34,748 bases of DNA from Gammaproteobacteria bacterium (GCA_023135155.1 JAGLTR010000081.1:1-34748); one strand, 5' to 3'. Positions 17,274 through 26,329 are shown, counted from the first letter of the stretch. Translations and numbers: made by a program. Notes: a model not told the origin generated them from the letters alone.

Positions 17274-18725
17274 CTACCGTCGCCAAAACGCCGGAGTAAA
17301 CAGAACTAGCAGTGTTAATAGTTCCAAACGCCCAGCAATCATCGCAAAGATCATAATCCATTTGCTAGTAACATTCAGAGTATCAAACGTTAATGAAACC
17401 TTGCCGATACCAGCGCCGGCATTAGTAATACAAGCGGATAGTGCGCCATAGGCAGTGGTAACATCGGTTCCTGTTGCTATCGTTGCCATCAATAAAATAA
17501 TATAAACACCGATATAAATGGCGATGTAACCCCACATGGCTTGAATAATATACTCTGGTAGAATTTGTTCGCCGAATTTAATGCTATAGATTGCTTTCGG
17601 GTGTAACAACTTTTTTAATTCGCGCATTGATTGTTTAATCATTAAATTCAGACGAATAATTTTCAAACCACCAGCGGTTGATCCCGCGCAACCACCAATT
17701 AATGCCATCAGCATAATTAAATAAGGCACAAACGTTGGCCAAGCGCCAAAATCGCCATCAGAATAACCGGCAGTTGCCGCTAGCGAAGTAGTATTAGTGA
17801 TGCCTTTTACTATAGCGTCAACAGGGTTCTGATAAGTGTGGTGATATAATAGCGCGGCAATAACAATTACCACTGCAGTTAGCCAGAGAAAAATATAACT
17901 TCGAAACTCAATATCCTTAAAATAGAGTTTTAAATTACGTGATTGCACTACCGCAAAATGTAGTCCGAAATTCACCGCGCCAGATAGCATGAAAAATGAA
18001 CACAATAGATCGATAGTATTACTGTGATAATAAGTTAAGTTCGCATCATGCGGCGAAAAGCCACCGGTGGAGATCGTGCTGAAAGCTTCGCAGACTGCGT
18101 CAAAAGGGTTCATGCCAGCGATCCAATAAGAGAGACCGCAGAAAACAATCAGGCCAATATAAATATACCAGAGCGTCTTAGCCGTTTCGGTTACGCGTGG
18201 TGCTAGTTTTGCATCTTTAATCGGTCCTGGTGTTTCAGCGCGATAGAGCTGCATACCACCAACGCCAAGCATTGGCAAGATCGCGACCGCTAAAACGATA
18301 ATTCCCATGCCGCCTAAAAAATGCAGTTGTTGGCGGTAATATAAAATCGCATGCGACATTCTGTCCAAATGATAAAATGTATTAGCGCCAGTTGTGGTTA
18401 AACCAGAAACTGATTCAAAAATCGCATTCGTAAAAGAGACGCCAGGAATTTTCGTTAAAATAAATGGCAGTGAGCCAAAAGCGCATAAAATTACCCAGAA
18501 TAAAACCACCACTAAAAACCCATCGCGTATTTTTAATTCCGCATGGTGTTTGCGAAAAGGTATCCAGAGCAGGAGGCCGGTAAGAAAGGTTGCAGCAAAA
18601 GCGATGATGAATGGTCCAATAATGCCATCATGATAAATCCAGTTAATCCCAACTGGTGGTAACATGCTAAAGCTGTAAATCATTAACAGCAGACCCAAAA
18701 GACGAAGAATAGTTTTTATTTGCAC
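17274..18725 (-). CDS. trkH: Trk system potassium uptake protein TrkH
   Basis: TrkH is the membrane-embedded K+-translocating subunit of Trk. The 483-residue product is polytopic with four pore-loop repeats. The filter-region glycines are visible in SGLTTTGAN, FSTISTGGFS, SLAATAGYSD and CITNAGAGIG. LIGGCAGSTAGGLKIIR is the conserved region after the third repeat. It follows trkA on the same strand with a nine-base gap, so the two are very probably co-transcribed. A partial second copy of its 3' end lies at 15280-15366. Confidence 0.97.
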   Translation of the reverse strand: MQIKTILRLLGLLLMIYSFSMLPPVGINWIYHDGIIGPFIIAFAATFLTGLLLWIPFRKHHAELKIRDGFLVVVLFWVILCAFGSLPFILTKIPGVSFTNAIFESVSGLTTTGANTFYHLDRMSHAILYYRQQLHFLGGMGIIVLAVAILPMLGVGGMQLYRAETPGPIKDAKLAPRVTETAKTLWYIYIGLIVFCGLSYWIAGMNPFDAVCEAFSTISTGGFSPHDANLTYYHSNTIDLLCSFFMLSGAVNFGLHFAVVQSRNLKLYFKDIEFRSYIFLWLTAVVIVIAALLYHHTYQNPVDAIVKGITNTTSLAATAGYSDGDFGAWPTFVPYLIMLMALIGGCAGSTAGGLKIIRLNLMIKQSMRELKKLLHPKAIYSIKFGEQILPEYIIQAMWGYIAIYIGVYIILLMATIATGTDVTTAYGALSACITNAGAGIGKVSLTFDTLNVTSKWIMIFAMIAGRLELLTLLVLFTPAFWRR

Positions 18726-18734
18726 AATTTCACC

Positions 18735-20111
18735 TTAGAAAAATGTAACTGCAACTTGGAATAATTTTTCCACATCGCGAATATATTTTTTATCAGCAAC
18801 AAAAAGAATCACATGGTCGTCTGATTCGATTGCTGTGTCGTGATGAGGAATAATCACCTGCCCCTCGCGCAAAATTGCGCCGATCGTAGTGCATTTTGGC
18901 AGTTTAATTTCCGACAGAGTGCGGCCCACAACTCTCGAAGTTTTATGGTCACCATGTGCCACAGCTTCAATCGCCTCCGCTGCACCTCTGCGTAGTGAAT
19001 GTACGTTTACTACATCACCGCGACGTAAATAAGCAAGGATGCCGCTAATGCTGGCACTTTGTGGCGAGATAGCGATGTTGATGCCACTACCCTCGATAAG
19101 ATCAACGTAAGCGGTGCGGGTAATAAGGGCCATAGTTTGGCGTACACCTAAACGCTTGGCTTGCATACAGGCCATAATGTTGGCTTCATCATCATTAGTT
19201 ACCGCGCAGAAGACATCTGTATCCTCTGCGTTCTCGCTAATCAGCAGCTCCTTATCTGAAGCGTTCCCGAGCAGTACTGTGGTTTTATCGAGCGTTTCTG
19301 AGAGCTCTTGGCAACGGACGGGATTTTGGTCAATCAGTTTTACCTGATAGTTATTTTCTAGCGCGCGTGCTAAGCGGCTGCCTATATTACCGCCACCGGC
19401 AATAATGATGCGTTTGTATGGATGTACCCAATGTCTGAGCGAATGCATGATTGGGCGAATATCTTCTTGGGCAGCAATGAAAAAGATCTCGTCTCCGGCT
19501 TCGATCACGGTTGCGCCATCAAGCGGGATTAGATGATCTTCGCGAAAGATTGCGGCAATACGAAAGCCCTGAGTGTTCAAAAAATGTTTGCGTAGTTCGC
19601 CTAATTTTTTACCAACTAAGACTCCACCAGGTCTTGTCTGTAGAGCAACTAGCTTGACCTTATCGTCAGCAAAGTTAAGTACCTGTAGCGCGCCAGGATG
19701 AGCAATTAGCTCGCGAATGTTGTTGGTAACAAGCTTTTCAGGATTAATAAAAACATCGATATGCAGATTGTTATCACCAAAGAGCTCTTTGCAGTTGAAG
19801 TATTCTGGCGAGCGGATGCGAGCAATCTTCGTGGGCGTATGAAAGAGCGAGTAGGCCGCCTGACAGGCTATCATGTTGATCTCATCACTATCGGTAACAG
19901 CAATAAGCATGTCAGCATCCGCGGCGCCTGCCTCACGCAGAGTGGTCGGATGAGACGCATGTCCTGTAACGGTGCCAATATCTAGCTTTTCTTTGAGTTC
20001 TTTAAGGCGTTCATGGTTGGTGTCAACCAGGACGATATCATGCTTTTCACCGATGAGGTTTTCAGCCAGTGTGCCGCCTACCTGTCCAGCTCCGAGAATA
20101 ACGATCTTCAT
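18735..20111 (-). CDS. trkA: Trk system regulatory NAD-binding protein TrkA
   Basis: TrkA is the cytosolic ring-forming regulator that gates TrkH in response to nucleotides. The 458-residue product has two RCK units. Each has a Rossmann domain with a nucleotide-binding glycine motif (MKIVILGAGQVGGTLAENL at 1, IIIAGGGNIGSRLA near 235), followed by a TrkA-C domain (VGKKLGELRKHFLNTQGFRIAAI and VGRTLSEIKLPKCTTIGAILREG). The length is normal. AGGTAA precedes the ATG. Confidence 0.97.
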   Translation of the reverse strand: MKIVILGAGQVGGTLAENLIGEKHDIVLVDTNHERLKELKEKLDIGTVTGHASHPTTLREAGAADADMLIAVTDSDEINMIACQAAYSLFHTPTKIARIRSPEYFNCKELFGDNNLHIDVFINPEKLVTNNIRELIAHPGALQVLNFADDKVKLVALQTRPGGVLVGKKLGELRKHFLNTQGFRIAAIFREDHLIPLDGATVIEAGDEIFFIAAQEDIRPIMHSLRHWVHPYKRIIIAGGGNIGSRLARALENNYQVKLIDQNPVRCQELSETLDKTTVLLGNASDKELLISENAEDTDVFCAVTNDDEANIMACMQAKRLGVRQTMALITRTAYVDLIEGSGINIAISPQSASISGILAYLRRGDVVNVHSLRRGAAEAIEAVAHGDHKTSRVVGRTLSEIKLPKCTTIGAILREGQVIIPHHDTAIESDDHVILFVADKKYIRDVEKLFQVAVTFF

Positions 20112-20127
20112 GGATGTTACCTATATG

Positions 20128-20157
20128 TGTATAAGATGCGCGCATTTTACTAAGTAA
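20128..20157 (-). promoter_or_regulatory. predicted promoter of trkA-trkH
   Basis: On the minus strand, TATACA (20133-20128) lies 17 bases before the trkA ATG. A weak -35 TTACTT is 18 bases further upstream. The -10 is good and the -35 poor. Confidence 0.4.
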
Positions 20158-20245
20158 TTCTCGAAAATACCACGGTATATTGCTTTTTGTTTGGTTCTGC
20201 ATTACCTTGTCGCACTTGTAGTTTTTGTAATATTTGGTGTGGGTA

Positions 20246-21718
20246 ATGTTGAGTTTTTTTAATAGTAAGCGTAAGCAGAGTCAGGTTAAGTCGGGTCCAG
20301 TGCGTGCTAATTTTTTGCAGCAGATTGTTTTTTCTTGGGTTGGTAATTTTCATAATGCGTTACGTGATGATTTTAGGTTGCTAGATAATTTGAAGAATTA
20401 TTCTGTCGATGAATTGATTGCTCAAGAAAAGGTTGAGCGTTTTTCTAATGATGTTGAGAATATTCGAAGTCTTGTTGTTGATTATTGTCGTGATCAGAAT
20501 GTTAATCAGCATGATAGAGCTTGTTTTTTAGCACATTTACAAAAAGCAGCGGTTGAGGCGCAGTTTGTTTTTGTAAAAGAGCAGCTGCAAACTGTGAAAA
20601 ATGATGTGAGGGCGGAATTAAAAGTACAGTTCGCCAATCTAAGTGACCAGATGGCGGAGTGTTGTTTTGTTTTAGCAGAGTTGTATGGCGGTAGTAAATA
20701 CGCACATAATTTCCGTTATGAGACGAAAGAGGATATTGACTCTGCTGGTCGTAGCACACGTTATTACCACCAAGCTATAACTTACAAAGGTCTTGGGATG
20801 GGAGATGATTTATCAGGTGAGCAGTTGTTGAGTTTTGCCGTTCATTTTCAGGAAATGGCGGAAAGATATGCGCCGGTGCACGCGAATAAGAGCAGGTATG
20901 CTATAGGCAACAGTTTGTCAGCAATAGCTTCTTTGCAGGCTGCGCTCGGTAGTGTAAGCGATAATAAACGCAAGGAAAAGATACGCTTAGAGTTGGCTAA
21001 GCGATATCTGGAATTAGCAAAAAAATATAAATTAAATAAATCTTATAATGATCAGTATGTGCGTGACGCACTATTTTTTGCCAACTACTATCTTATGAAT
21101 GATTGTTCTCCTGAAGCGGTTAAATTAAAAGGGAAGGTGGATTTTCTTTCTGCAAGATATCATGAGTTATTGCATTCGGATCCATTGCGTAAAGTACAAA
21201 GATCGTTGCGAGTTCGTTTCAATTTTAATAGGTTTATGAGGGGCTTGCTCGCTTTAAATGTTGAGGCTAATGCTATAGCGACTAATGATAAGCGGGAGCG
21301 CGCGCCTACTGTTTACCAAGACTATTTGTGTGCACTTTTTGCAACTAAAAGTACGCTCTATCTGCGTAAGCTATATGTCAAATTGATGGCGCGCCAGGAT
21401 AATTTCTCTGAAGTATTTGCCGCAATGATTCAGGGTTACGCGGATAATGATGATCATATACAGGCTAACATTGTTTCAGGATTAGAAGCGTTGCCTGCTC
21501 GTTTTCTGGAGTCGGTAGAGAAGGTTCTGCTTGAGCGTGGCATTGATGCACAGTTGCATTACAAGATAAAGCCAAGACATTTTAAAAAGTATGGCCAGGA
21601 GAGATATAAAAAAATTATTGATATATTATCACGAGATATTGCTAGCAAGAGATTAGTGTTTGTTGAATCGATAGCGTCAGATCCCAAAGCCATAGAAATT
21701 GAAATGCAGATGATGTAG
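20246..21718 (+). CDS. hypothetical helical-repeat protein, candidate effector
   Basis: The 490-residue product matches no family I recognise. The ATG at 20246 (MLSFFNSKRKQS) is preferred over the in-frame TTG 20234 and GTG 20237; none has a strong ribosome binding site. It is almost wholly alpha-helical. Residues about 125-290 have TPR-like spacing (ECCFVLAELYGGSKYAH, LLSFAVHFQEMAERYAPVH, KIRLELAKRYLELAKKYKL). The second half ends in basic and acidic helices (IKPRHFKKYGQERYKKIIDIL). There is no signal peptide or membrane segment. It is divergent from trkA and 14 bases from the convergent ABC ATPase gene. Its start SFFN resembles that of the orphan at 15961, but I see no further similarity. 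Confidence 0.75.
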   Translation: MLSFFNSKRKQSQVKSGPVRANFLQQIVFSWVGNFHNALRDDFRLLDNLKNYSVDELIAQEKVERFSNDVENIRSLVVDYCRDQNVNQHDRACFLAHLQKAAVEAQFVFVKEQLQTVKNDVRAELKVQFANLSDQMAECCFVLAELYGGSKYAHNFRYETKEDIDSAGRSTRYYHQAITYKGLGMGDDLSGEQLLSFAVHFQEMAERYAPVHANKSRYAIGNSLSAIASLQAALGSVSDNKRKEKIRLELAKRYLELAKKYKLNKSYNDQYVRDALFFANYYLMNDCSPEAVKLKGKVDFLSARYHELLHSDPLRKVQRSLRVRFNFNRFMRGLLALNVEANAIATNDKRERAPTVYQDYLCALFATKSTLYLRKLYVKLMARQDNFSEVFAAMIQGYADNDDHIQANIVSGLEALPARFLESVEKVLLERGIDAQLHYKIKPRHFKKYGQERYKKIIDILSRDIASKRLVFVESIASDPKAIEIEMQMM

Positions 21719-21732
21719 AGGCGGGCTATAGT

Positions 21733-23028
21733 TTAATTCGGGTTTTCTAGGCTTAGTTGTCCATTGTTATAATCATAAGCAAAGATCTCCGCATAGCGTC
21801 CCCACTCGATTACGGTCTCTAGTGTCTCTTCGGCAGCTTCTTCGCTGAGGTAATCTTCGAGTTCTCGTAGGAATCTATCTTCAGAGGCTCGGTGTCCAGG
21901 GCGTTCATCTAAGACGCGGCGAATATGACGTGCTAATGGCACATGGTTTAATAGATTTTTCGCGAAGATTTTTTTGCGCTCTAAAATATCAGCGTCCGCA
22001 AAAGTGCGTCCCGCTGGACTTAATTCGATATCACCTTGAGAGACGCGCGCAAATCGTAATATTTCTAATATTTCCGTAATAGGAAATAGATCATCAATCT
22101 CCATGCTAAATTCATCAGCTAATTCTGGTAAATCAACTTTGCGATCGCGATATTCATCTTCCTTCATCATATCCATAAAGCCAGTTACTTCAGAAACTTC
22201 TACTTTCGGTAAGCGATAGCCAAGATCAATAATTTTTAAACCATAGCCATAAGTAGTTTCATCCGGCATAGTCATGAGAGTATAAATATGGTCAACTAAT
22301 TTACGGAATTTTGTCTCATCATCTTGTCTTGGTTGTGGTAGATCAACTTTAACTTCGGCGCGAATATTTTTAGGGCTTGGTCCGAAGACAATAATTCTGT
22401 CGGCTAATAAGACTGCCTCTTCGATGTTGTGTGTTACTAATAAAATATTTTTAATATTGGTTTCTTTGGAGTTCCATAAATCGATTAAATCACCGCGTAA
22501 GTTATCTGCAGTTAAAACATCAAGCGCTGAGAATGGTTCATCCATTAATAAAATATCAGGATCAATCACTAGTGCGCGTGCCAAACCAACGCGTTGGCGC
22601 ATGCCGCCGGATAACTCTTTTGGATAGGCGGATTCAAACCCATCAAGACCAACCATATCGATAGCCTTCAACGCGCGGGCCCGGCGTTCATTCTTCGCAA
22701 TGCCTTGTGCCTCAAGCCCCAGTTCAACATTTTGTAAAACGGTAATCCATGGCAGTAAAGCAAAGCTCTGAAATACCATCGCTAATCCCGGTACGGGTCC
22801 GCGGACTTCTTCGCCACGAATTAATACTTCGCCGGAGGTCGGTTTTACTAAGCCGCCGATAATGCGTAATAGAGTCGATTTGCCTGAGCCTGACTTTCCG
22901 AGGAGTGCAACAATTTCGCCATCTTCTAATTGTAGATTGAGGTTATCCAAAACTAAGAGATCTTGGCGATCAGTTTTAAAAGATTTTTTAATATTTTTAA
23001 TATCAATTAATGGTTGCTTGTTATTCAT
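21733..23028 (-). CDS. nitrate/sulfonate-type ABC transporter ATP-binding protein with C-terminal accessory domain
   Basis: The 431-residue product powers the adjacent permease. The N-terminal 260 residues are a full ABC ATPase: Walker A GKSGSGKST at 44-52, Q-loop VFQSFALLPW, signature LSGGMRQRVGLARAL, Walker B ILLMDEPFSALD and switch LLVTHNIEEA. This layout is typical of the SsuB/NrtD/TauB group. Residues about 285-425 form an extra acidic helical region (LPELADEFSMEIDDLFPITEILEILRFA; SEDRFLRELEDYLSEEAAEETLETVIEWGRYAEIF). It resembles the AAA-associated C-terminal domain found in some members and is possibly regulatory. It begins two bases after the permease stop, in one operon. Confidence 0.9.
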   Translation of the reverse strand: MNNKQPLIDIKNIKKSFKTDRQDLLVLDNLNLQLEDGEIVALLGKSGSGKSTLLRIIGGLVKPTSGEVLIRGEEVRGPVPGLAMVFQSFALLPWITVLQNVELGLEAQGIAKNERRARALKAIDMVGLDGFESAYPKELSGGMRQRVGLARALVIDPDILLMDEPFSALDVLTADNLRGDLIDLWNSKETNIKNILLVTHNIEEAVLLADRIIVFGPSPKNIRAEVKVDLPQPRQDDETKFRKLVDHIYTLMTMPDETTYGYGLKIIDLGYRLPKVEVSEVTGFMDMMKEDEYRDRKVDLPELADEFSMEIDDLFPITEILEILRFARVSQGDIELSPAGRTFADADILERKKIFAKNLLNHVPLARHIRRVLDERPGHRASEDRFLRELEDYLSEEAAEETLETVIEWGRYAEIFAYDYNNGQLSLENPN

Positions 23029-23030
23029 AA

Positions 23031-24767
23031 TTATTCCGCCCTAAAACGTTCGGTTGCTAAATTATATAATGGTCGCCAAATAATGCGATTAATTACTAAT
23101 ACAAATAGACACATCATAATAGTGCCCAGAGCAATTTGTGGAAAGTTTCCTAGTCGTGAGAAATGCGTAATATATGCGCCGAGCCCCGCAGCTGTTAATT
23201 TAATATTGCCCCAGCTAATGGCCTCAGCAATAATGCTCGCATTCCAAGCGCCACCAGCGGCTGTAATAGCGCCAGTTACGAAAAATGGAAATATACCGGG
23301 TAGGATAAGACGCTTCCATCTAACTAAACCTTTAACGCCTAAGTTGCGTGTCACAAGACGCAGTTCTTCTGGGATGGTAGAGGCGCCAGCAATAACATTA
23401 AATAGAATGTACCATTGTGTTCCTAAAACCATCAGTGGTGAGACCCAGATGTTTATATTTAATTTATATTTCACAATCCACATTGCAACAACCGGGAATA
23501 ATAGATTCATCGGAAACGCGGCTAGGAATTGAATGATAGGCTGAATAGTCGCAGCAACACGTGGGCGAAAACCGATCCATACGCCAACAGGTACCCAAAT
23601 AAGCGAGCATAAAAATATTAAAACAATAACGCGAATGGCAGTGATCCCGCCAAGCTCAAGAGTTTTCAAAATGTCATGCCAGGTGACAGTGTGTTGCAGA
23701 TATTGTTCGATTAAATAAACGGCATAGATTAGTAGCGCAGTAATAATAATATTTGTTATAGCGGTGGTAACTTTACGGTGCAGGTCAGATTTCTTTATAA
23801 CGCTAACTTTTTTATGGCGATTTAATGGTTTTATATTTACAAAGGAATCAAAAAAGGTCGTAAATACTGTGCCAAAATGACGCAAAACATGAGTACGCTG
23901 GAAAAGATTAACTACCCATGAACGCGAAATACGTTCGCTCAAAACCTCTTCGAATTTAAATTTCTCCGACCACTGTACCAGTGGACGAAATAAACACTGA
24001 TCATAAAGAAAAATAACTATTAACATAGTGATGATCGCATAAACAATTGCCGCTTTATCTGCATGCGTAATCGCAAGGGCAATATAAGAGCCAACACCTG
24101 GTAGCGTAATTGTCTGGTGCGCAATAGAGATTGCCTCACAAGCAGTCACGAAAAACCAGCTGCCTGACATCGACATCATCATATTCCACAGTAATCCCGG
24201 CATCGCATAGGGGATTTCTAAACGCCAAAACCTCTGCCAAGCGGAGAGCTGAAAAATTGCCGTAGCTTCGCGTAGATCTTTTGGAATAGAGCTCATGCTT
24301 TGATAAAAGCTCAAAACCATGTTCCAAACCTGTGAGGTGAAGATGGCAAAAATTGCCGCGCACTCTGGTCCCATAAGGCTGCCTTTAAAAAGCGCAATGA
24401 ATAGTGGAACGCCAATGGCAAGAAAGCTTAAAACGGGGACGGATTGCAAGACATCAATAATAGGAATGATAATGCGTTCAGCTTTCTTATTTTTCGCTGC
24501 CCAAGTGCCGATACAAAAAGTAAAAATCAGCGAACAGAATAGCGCAATGAACATGCGTAAAACAGTGCGAACCGCGTACATCGGCAGATGGCTAGGGTTA
24601 AGCGAAAGCGTAATAGTTTGTCCGACATTATAGGGTCGGTCCATCTGCGCACCACCCCAAGCAACTAAGACGATAAGCCCAAAAATAATACAAAGAGCGA
24701 TCAGATCCCAATAATTAGGAACTGGCCAGTTAGTTGCTTCATTTTTTGTATAGGTTCGAAGTGCCAT
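23031..24767 (-). CDS. fused double-domain ABC transporter permease
   Basis: The 578-residue product holds two BPD_transp_1 permease domains in one chain, so it can form the whole channel alone. The first EAA-type loop is REATAIFQLSAWQRFWRLEIPYAMPGLLW in the N-terminal half. The second is LVTRNLGVKGLVRWKRLILPGIFPFF in the C-terminal half. A charged linker (HVLRHFGTVFTTFFDSFVNIKPLNRHKKV) lies between. ATG 24767 (MALRTYTKNE) is preferred; the longer frame to 24884 adds non-membrane residues and overlaps the divergent gene. No substrate-binding protein gene is nearby. The substrate is unknown, with nitrate-, sulfonate- or bicarbonate-type compounds as family precedents. Confidence 0.88.
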   Translation of the reverse strand: MALRTYTKNEATNWPVPNYWDLIALCIIFGLIVLVAWGGAQMDRPYNVGQTITLSLNPSHLPMYAVRTVLRMFIALFCSLIFTFCIGTWAAKNKKAERIIIPIIDVLQSVPVLSFLAIGVPLFIALFKGSLMGPECAAIFAIFTSQVWNMVLSFYQSMSSIPKDLREATAIFQLSAWQRFWRLEIPYAMPGLLWNMMMSMSGSWFFVTACEAISIAHQTITLPGVGSYIALAITHADKAAIVYAIITMLIVIFLYDQCLFRPLVQWSEKFKFEEVLSERISRSWVVNLFQRTHVLRHFGTVFTTFFDSFVNIKPLNRHKKVSVIKKSDLHRKVTTAITNIIITALLIYAVYLIEQYLQHTVTWHDILKTLELGGITAIRVIVLIFLCSLIWVPVGVWIGFRPRVAATIQPIIQFLAAFPMNLLFPVVAMWIVKYKLNINIWVSPLMVLGTQWYILFNVIAGASTIPEELRLVTRNLGVKGLVRWKRLILPGIFPFFVTGAITAAGGAWNASIIAEAISWGNIKLTAAGLGAYITHFSRLGNFPQIALGTIMMCLFVLVINRIIWRPLYNLATERFRAE

Positions 24768-24790
24768 GATCGGGCCAGAATACACTGTAA

Positions 24791-24811
24791 AACCGTTAGT
24801 TACAACGGGTT
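24791..24811. promoter_or_regulatory. inverted repeat between the ABC operon and its divergent regulator
   Basis: AACCGTT and AACGGGTT form an imperfect inverted repeat around AGTTAC, near the middle of the 106-base gap between the divergent starts. It is a possible operator for the LuxR-type regulator. This is inference from position and symmetry only. Confidence 0.3.
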
Positions 24812-24873
24812 GGCGGGGCATTGATGCGAAGCTTAATTGGCAATATCTTGTTGTTCCTCTATAATGTCCAGTA

Positions 24874-25581
24874 ATGAAACTCAACGAAGCTGAACAATTT
24901 ATTGATGAACTGTTAACCGAGGTTTGGGAGCGCGCTGATCCTAAGGCTATTGATCGCTATTATGAGCCGGATTTGCTGGGTTATTATGACGATGATAAGA
25001 TCAATTTCTCAGACATAGTGGAGCGTCAGCTCTATATCCAAGGGCGTTACATTAAGCGTCAAAAAACTATTCATGAAGTTCTTCTTGTCGATACCAAAAT
25101 TGTTACTCGAGTTCGGATGACGGCTATTGATACTTATACTAATGAGCCGTTGATTGTGGAAATGGTCGGTATTTATGTTCTGAAAAACGATAAAGTCCAA
25201 AAACTTTGGTTAATGAGTGATAATACTTTTGTTTATCAAAAGACTGCTGCTGATTTAAAGGGCGATTATGAGCAGGCGCAAATAACTTCAATGCAGAACA
25301 TTAATCTGGATAATAAAATCCGTAATGATGAAGTGCTTAAAAAAATTCGCGCGCGTATTGAACATATTGCTAAATACGAAAACGTAAAATTAACTGATCG
25401 TCAATTAGAATGTTTATTTTACATCTTAAGCGGGCGCACTGCTAAAGAGATAGCAACGCTTCTTGATCTTTCTTATCGTACTATCGAAACATATACTGAA
25501 ACCATAAAACGAAAATTTAAGTGCTCTTCAAAATTAGATTTAATTCAAAAGCTTCTTCCGCGAGAATTTGAGATTAATTAA
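24874..25581 (+). CDS. SnoaL/NTF2-like domain fused to a LuxR-type DNA-binding domain
   Basis: The 235-residue product is probably a transcription regulator. Residues about 1-125 look like a SnoaL/NTF2-like fold: an N-terminal helix EAEQFIDELLTEVWERADPKAIDRYYEPDLLGYY, then beta strands ending VGIYVLKNDKVQKLWLMSDN. Residues 172-228 are a GerE/LuxR helix-turn-helix: LTDRQLECLFYILSGRTAKEIATLLDLSYRTIETYTETIKRKF. No receiver or autoinducer domain is visible, so the SnoaL-like part may bind a small ligand. It is divergent from the ABC transporter operon with 106 bases between, suggesting it controls that operon. Confidence 0.85.
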   Translation: MKLNEAEQFIDELLTEVWERADPKAIDRYYEPDLLGYYDDDKINFSDIVERQLYIQGRYIKRQKTIHEVLLVDTKIVTRVRMTAIDTYTNEPLIVEMVGIYVLKNDKVQKLWLMSDNTFVYQKTAADLKGDYEQAQITSMQNINLDNKIRNDEVLKKIRARIEHIAKYENVKLTDRQLECLFYILSGRTAKEIATLLDLSYRTIETYTETIKRKFKCSSKLDLIQKLLPREFEIN

Positions 25582-25592
25582 TTTCAAGTAAT

Positions 25593-26003
25593 CTACCAGA
25601 TATTTTTTATAAATTCGCTTGGGGTAATAATTGGGTGTTTTGCAGCAAGGGCTAGTAAGTCTGTGTCTCCAGTTATTAGAAAATTTGCTTTGCTAGCAAT
25701 TAGCGTTGCTAAAATATGGTTATCATTCTTATCCTTTGGAACATTTGCTGTAACGTTATCAATGTCGATATTCTTTGAGAATAATTGTAGAGCAAAAACA
25801 TAATTTTTTATCTGTTTTTCGTTCCAGCTGAGGATTTTATTGATCTTTGGATATTCCAGAACTTTTGCTACCTCTTGAATTATTGGTAGCGATAGAACCA
25901 GTTCACAATCGCCGTCGAAACAGGTTTGTACTATTTTTCCTGGCGTGCCCTTGGGGGCAAGAATTCCTGAGATTAGTATGTTGGTGTCGAGGACTATTTG
26001 CAT
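25593..26003 (-). CDS. PIN-domain toxin
   Basis: This 136-residue putative ribonuclease toxin is of the PIN family found in type II toxin-antitoxin pairs. The acidic metal-binding set is present: D6 in LDTNIL, E44 in IIQEVAKVLEYPKI, D94 in DKNDNHILATLIAS, and D113/D115 in ITGDTDLLAL. The architecture matches the PIN_3 subgroup. Its ATG is two bases after the antitoxin stop, so the pair is co-expressed. Confidence 0.9.
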   Translation of the reverse strand: MQIVLDTNILISGILAPKGTPGKIVQTCFDGDCELVLSLPIIQEVAKVLEYPKINKILSWNEKQIKNYVFALQLFSKNIDIDNVTANVPKDKNDNHILATLIASKANFLITGDTDLLALAAKHPIITPSEFIKNIW

Positions 26004-26005
26004 GG

Positions 26006-26275
26006 TTAGGCGCGAACTTTTTTCACTGCTTCATTGACCAAGCTTTCCACTTCTTCCGATTTTAAATGTTGAAAGCCTGTTTGTAGCTCTTTCGATAATC
26101 TTTCAAATTCCTCACGCATGGCATGAATGCGTTCGAAGAGCTCTATATCAACTACGGCCGCAACCTTTTTGCCGCCTTTGGTAATGACGATTGGATTATG
26201 TTGATATTGAACCGTATTGAGTATATCGCCAAAATTTTTGCGCACATTCATTGCTGTTGTTTGTGATATAATCAT
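26006..26275 (-). CDS. Phd/YefM-family antitoxin
   Basis: The 89-residue product has the N-terminal Phd/YefM DNA-binding fold: MIISQTTAMNVRKNFGDILNTVQYQHNPIVITKGGKKVAAVVDIELFERI. A charged helical tail follows (EEFERLSKELQTGFQHLKSEEVESLVNEAVKKVRA) that would wrap and neutralise the toxin. It is the first gene of the pair, with GAGG before the ATG. Such antitoxins usually repress their own promoter. Confidence 0.92.
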   Translation of the reverse strand: MIISQTTAMNVRKNFGDILNTVQYQHNPIVITKGGKKVAAVVDIELFERIHAMREEFERLSKELQTGFQHLKSEEVESLVNEAVKKVRA

Positions 26276-26300
26276 GTTAATTACCTCAATTGATATGATT

Positions 26301-26329
26301 AGTATAGTTTATGGTTTGATTGTTGGCAA
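26301..26329 (-). promoter_or_regulatory. promoter of the toxin-antitoxin pair
   Basis: On the minus strand, TTGCCA (26329-26324), a 17-base spacer and TATACT (26306-26301) form one of the best sigma70 promoters in the window, 25 bases before the antitoxin ATG. GATATGATTAGTATA next to it has partial dyad symmetry and could be the antitoxin operator. Confidence 0.7.

Noticed and set aside
20112-20245. PmrA-like repeat before the second orphan gene
   Set aside because: No TTAA pair with an 11-base period is present in this interval.
24768-24884. N-terminal extension of the ABC permease
   Set aside because: It overlaps the divergent regulator start, is not hydrophobic, and has no family counterpart; ATG 24767 gives a normal N-terminus.
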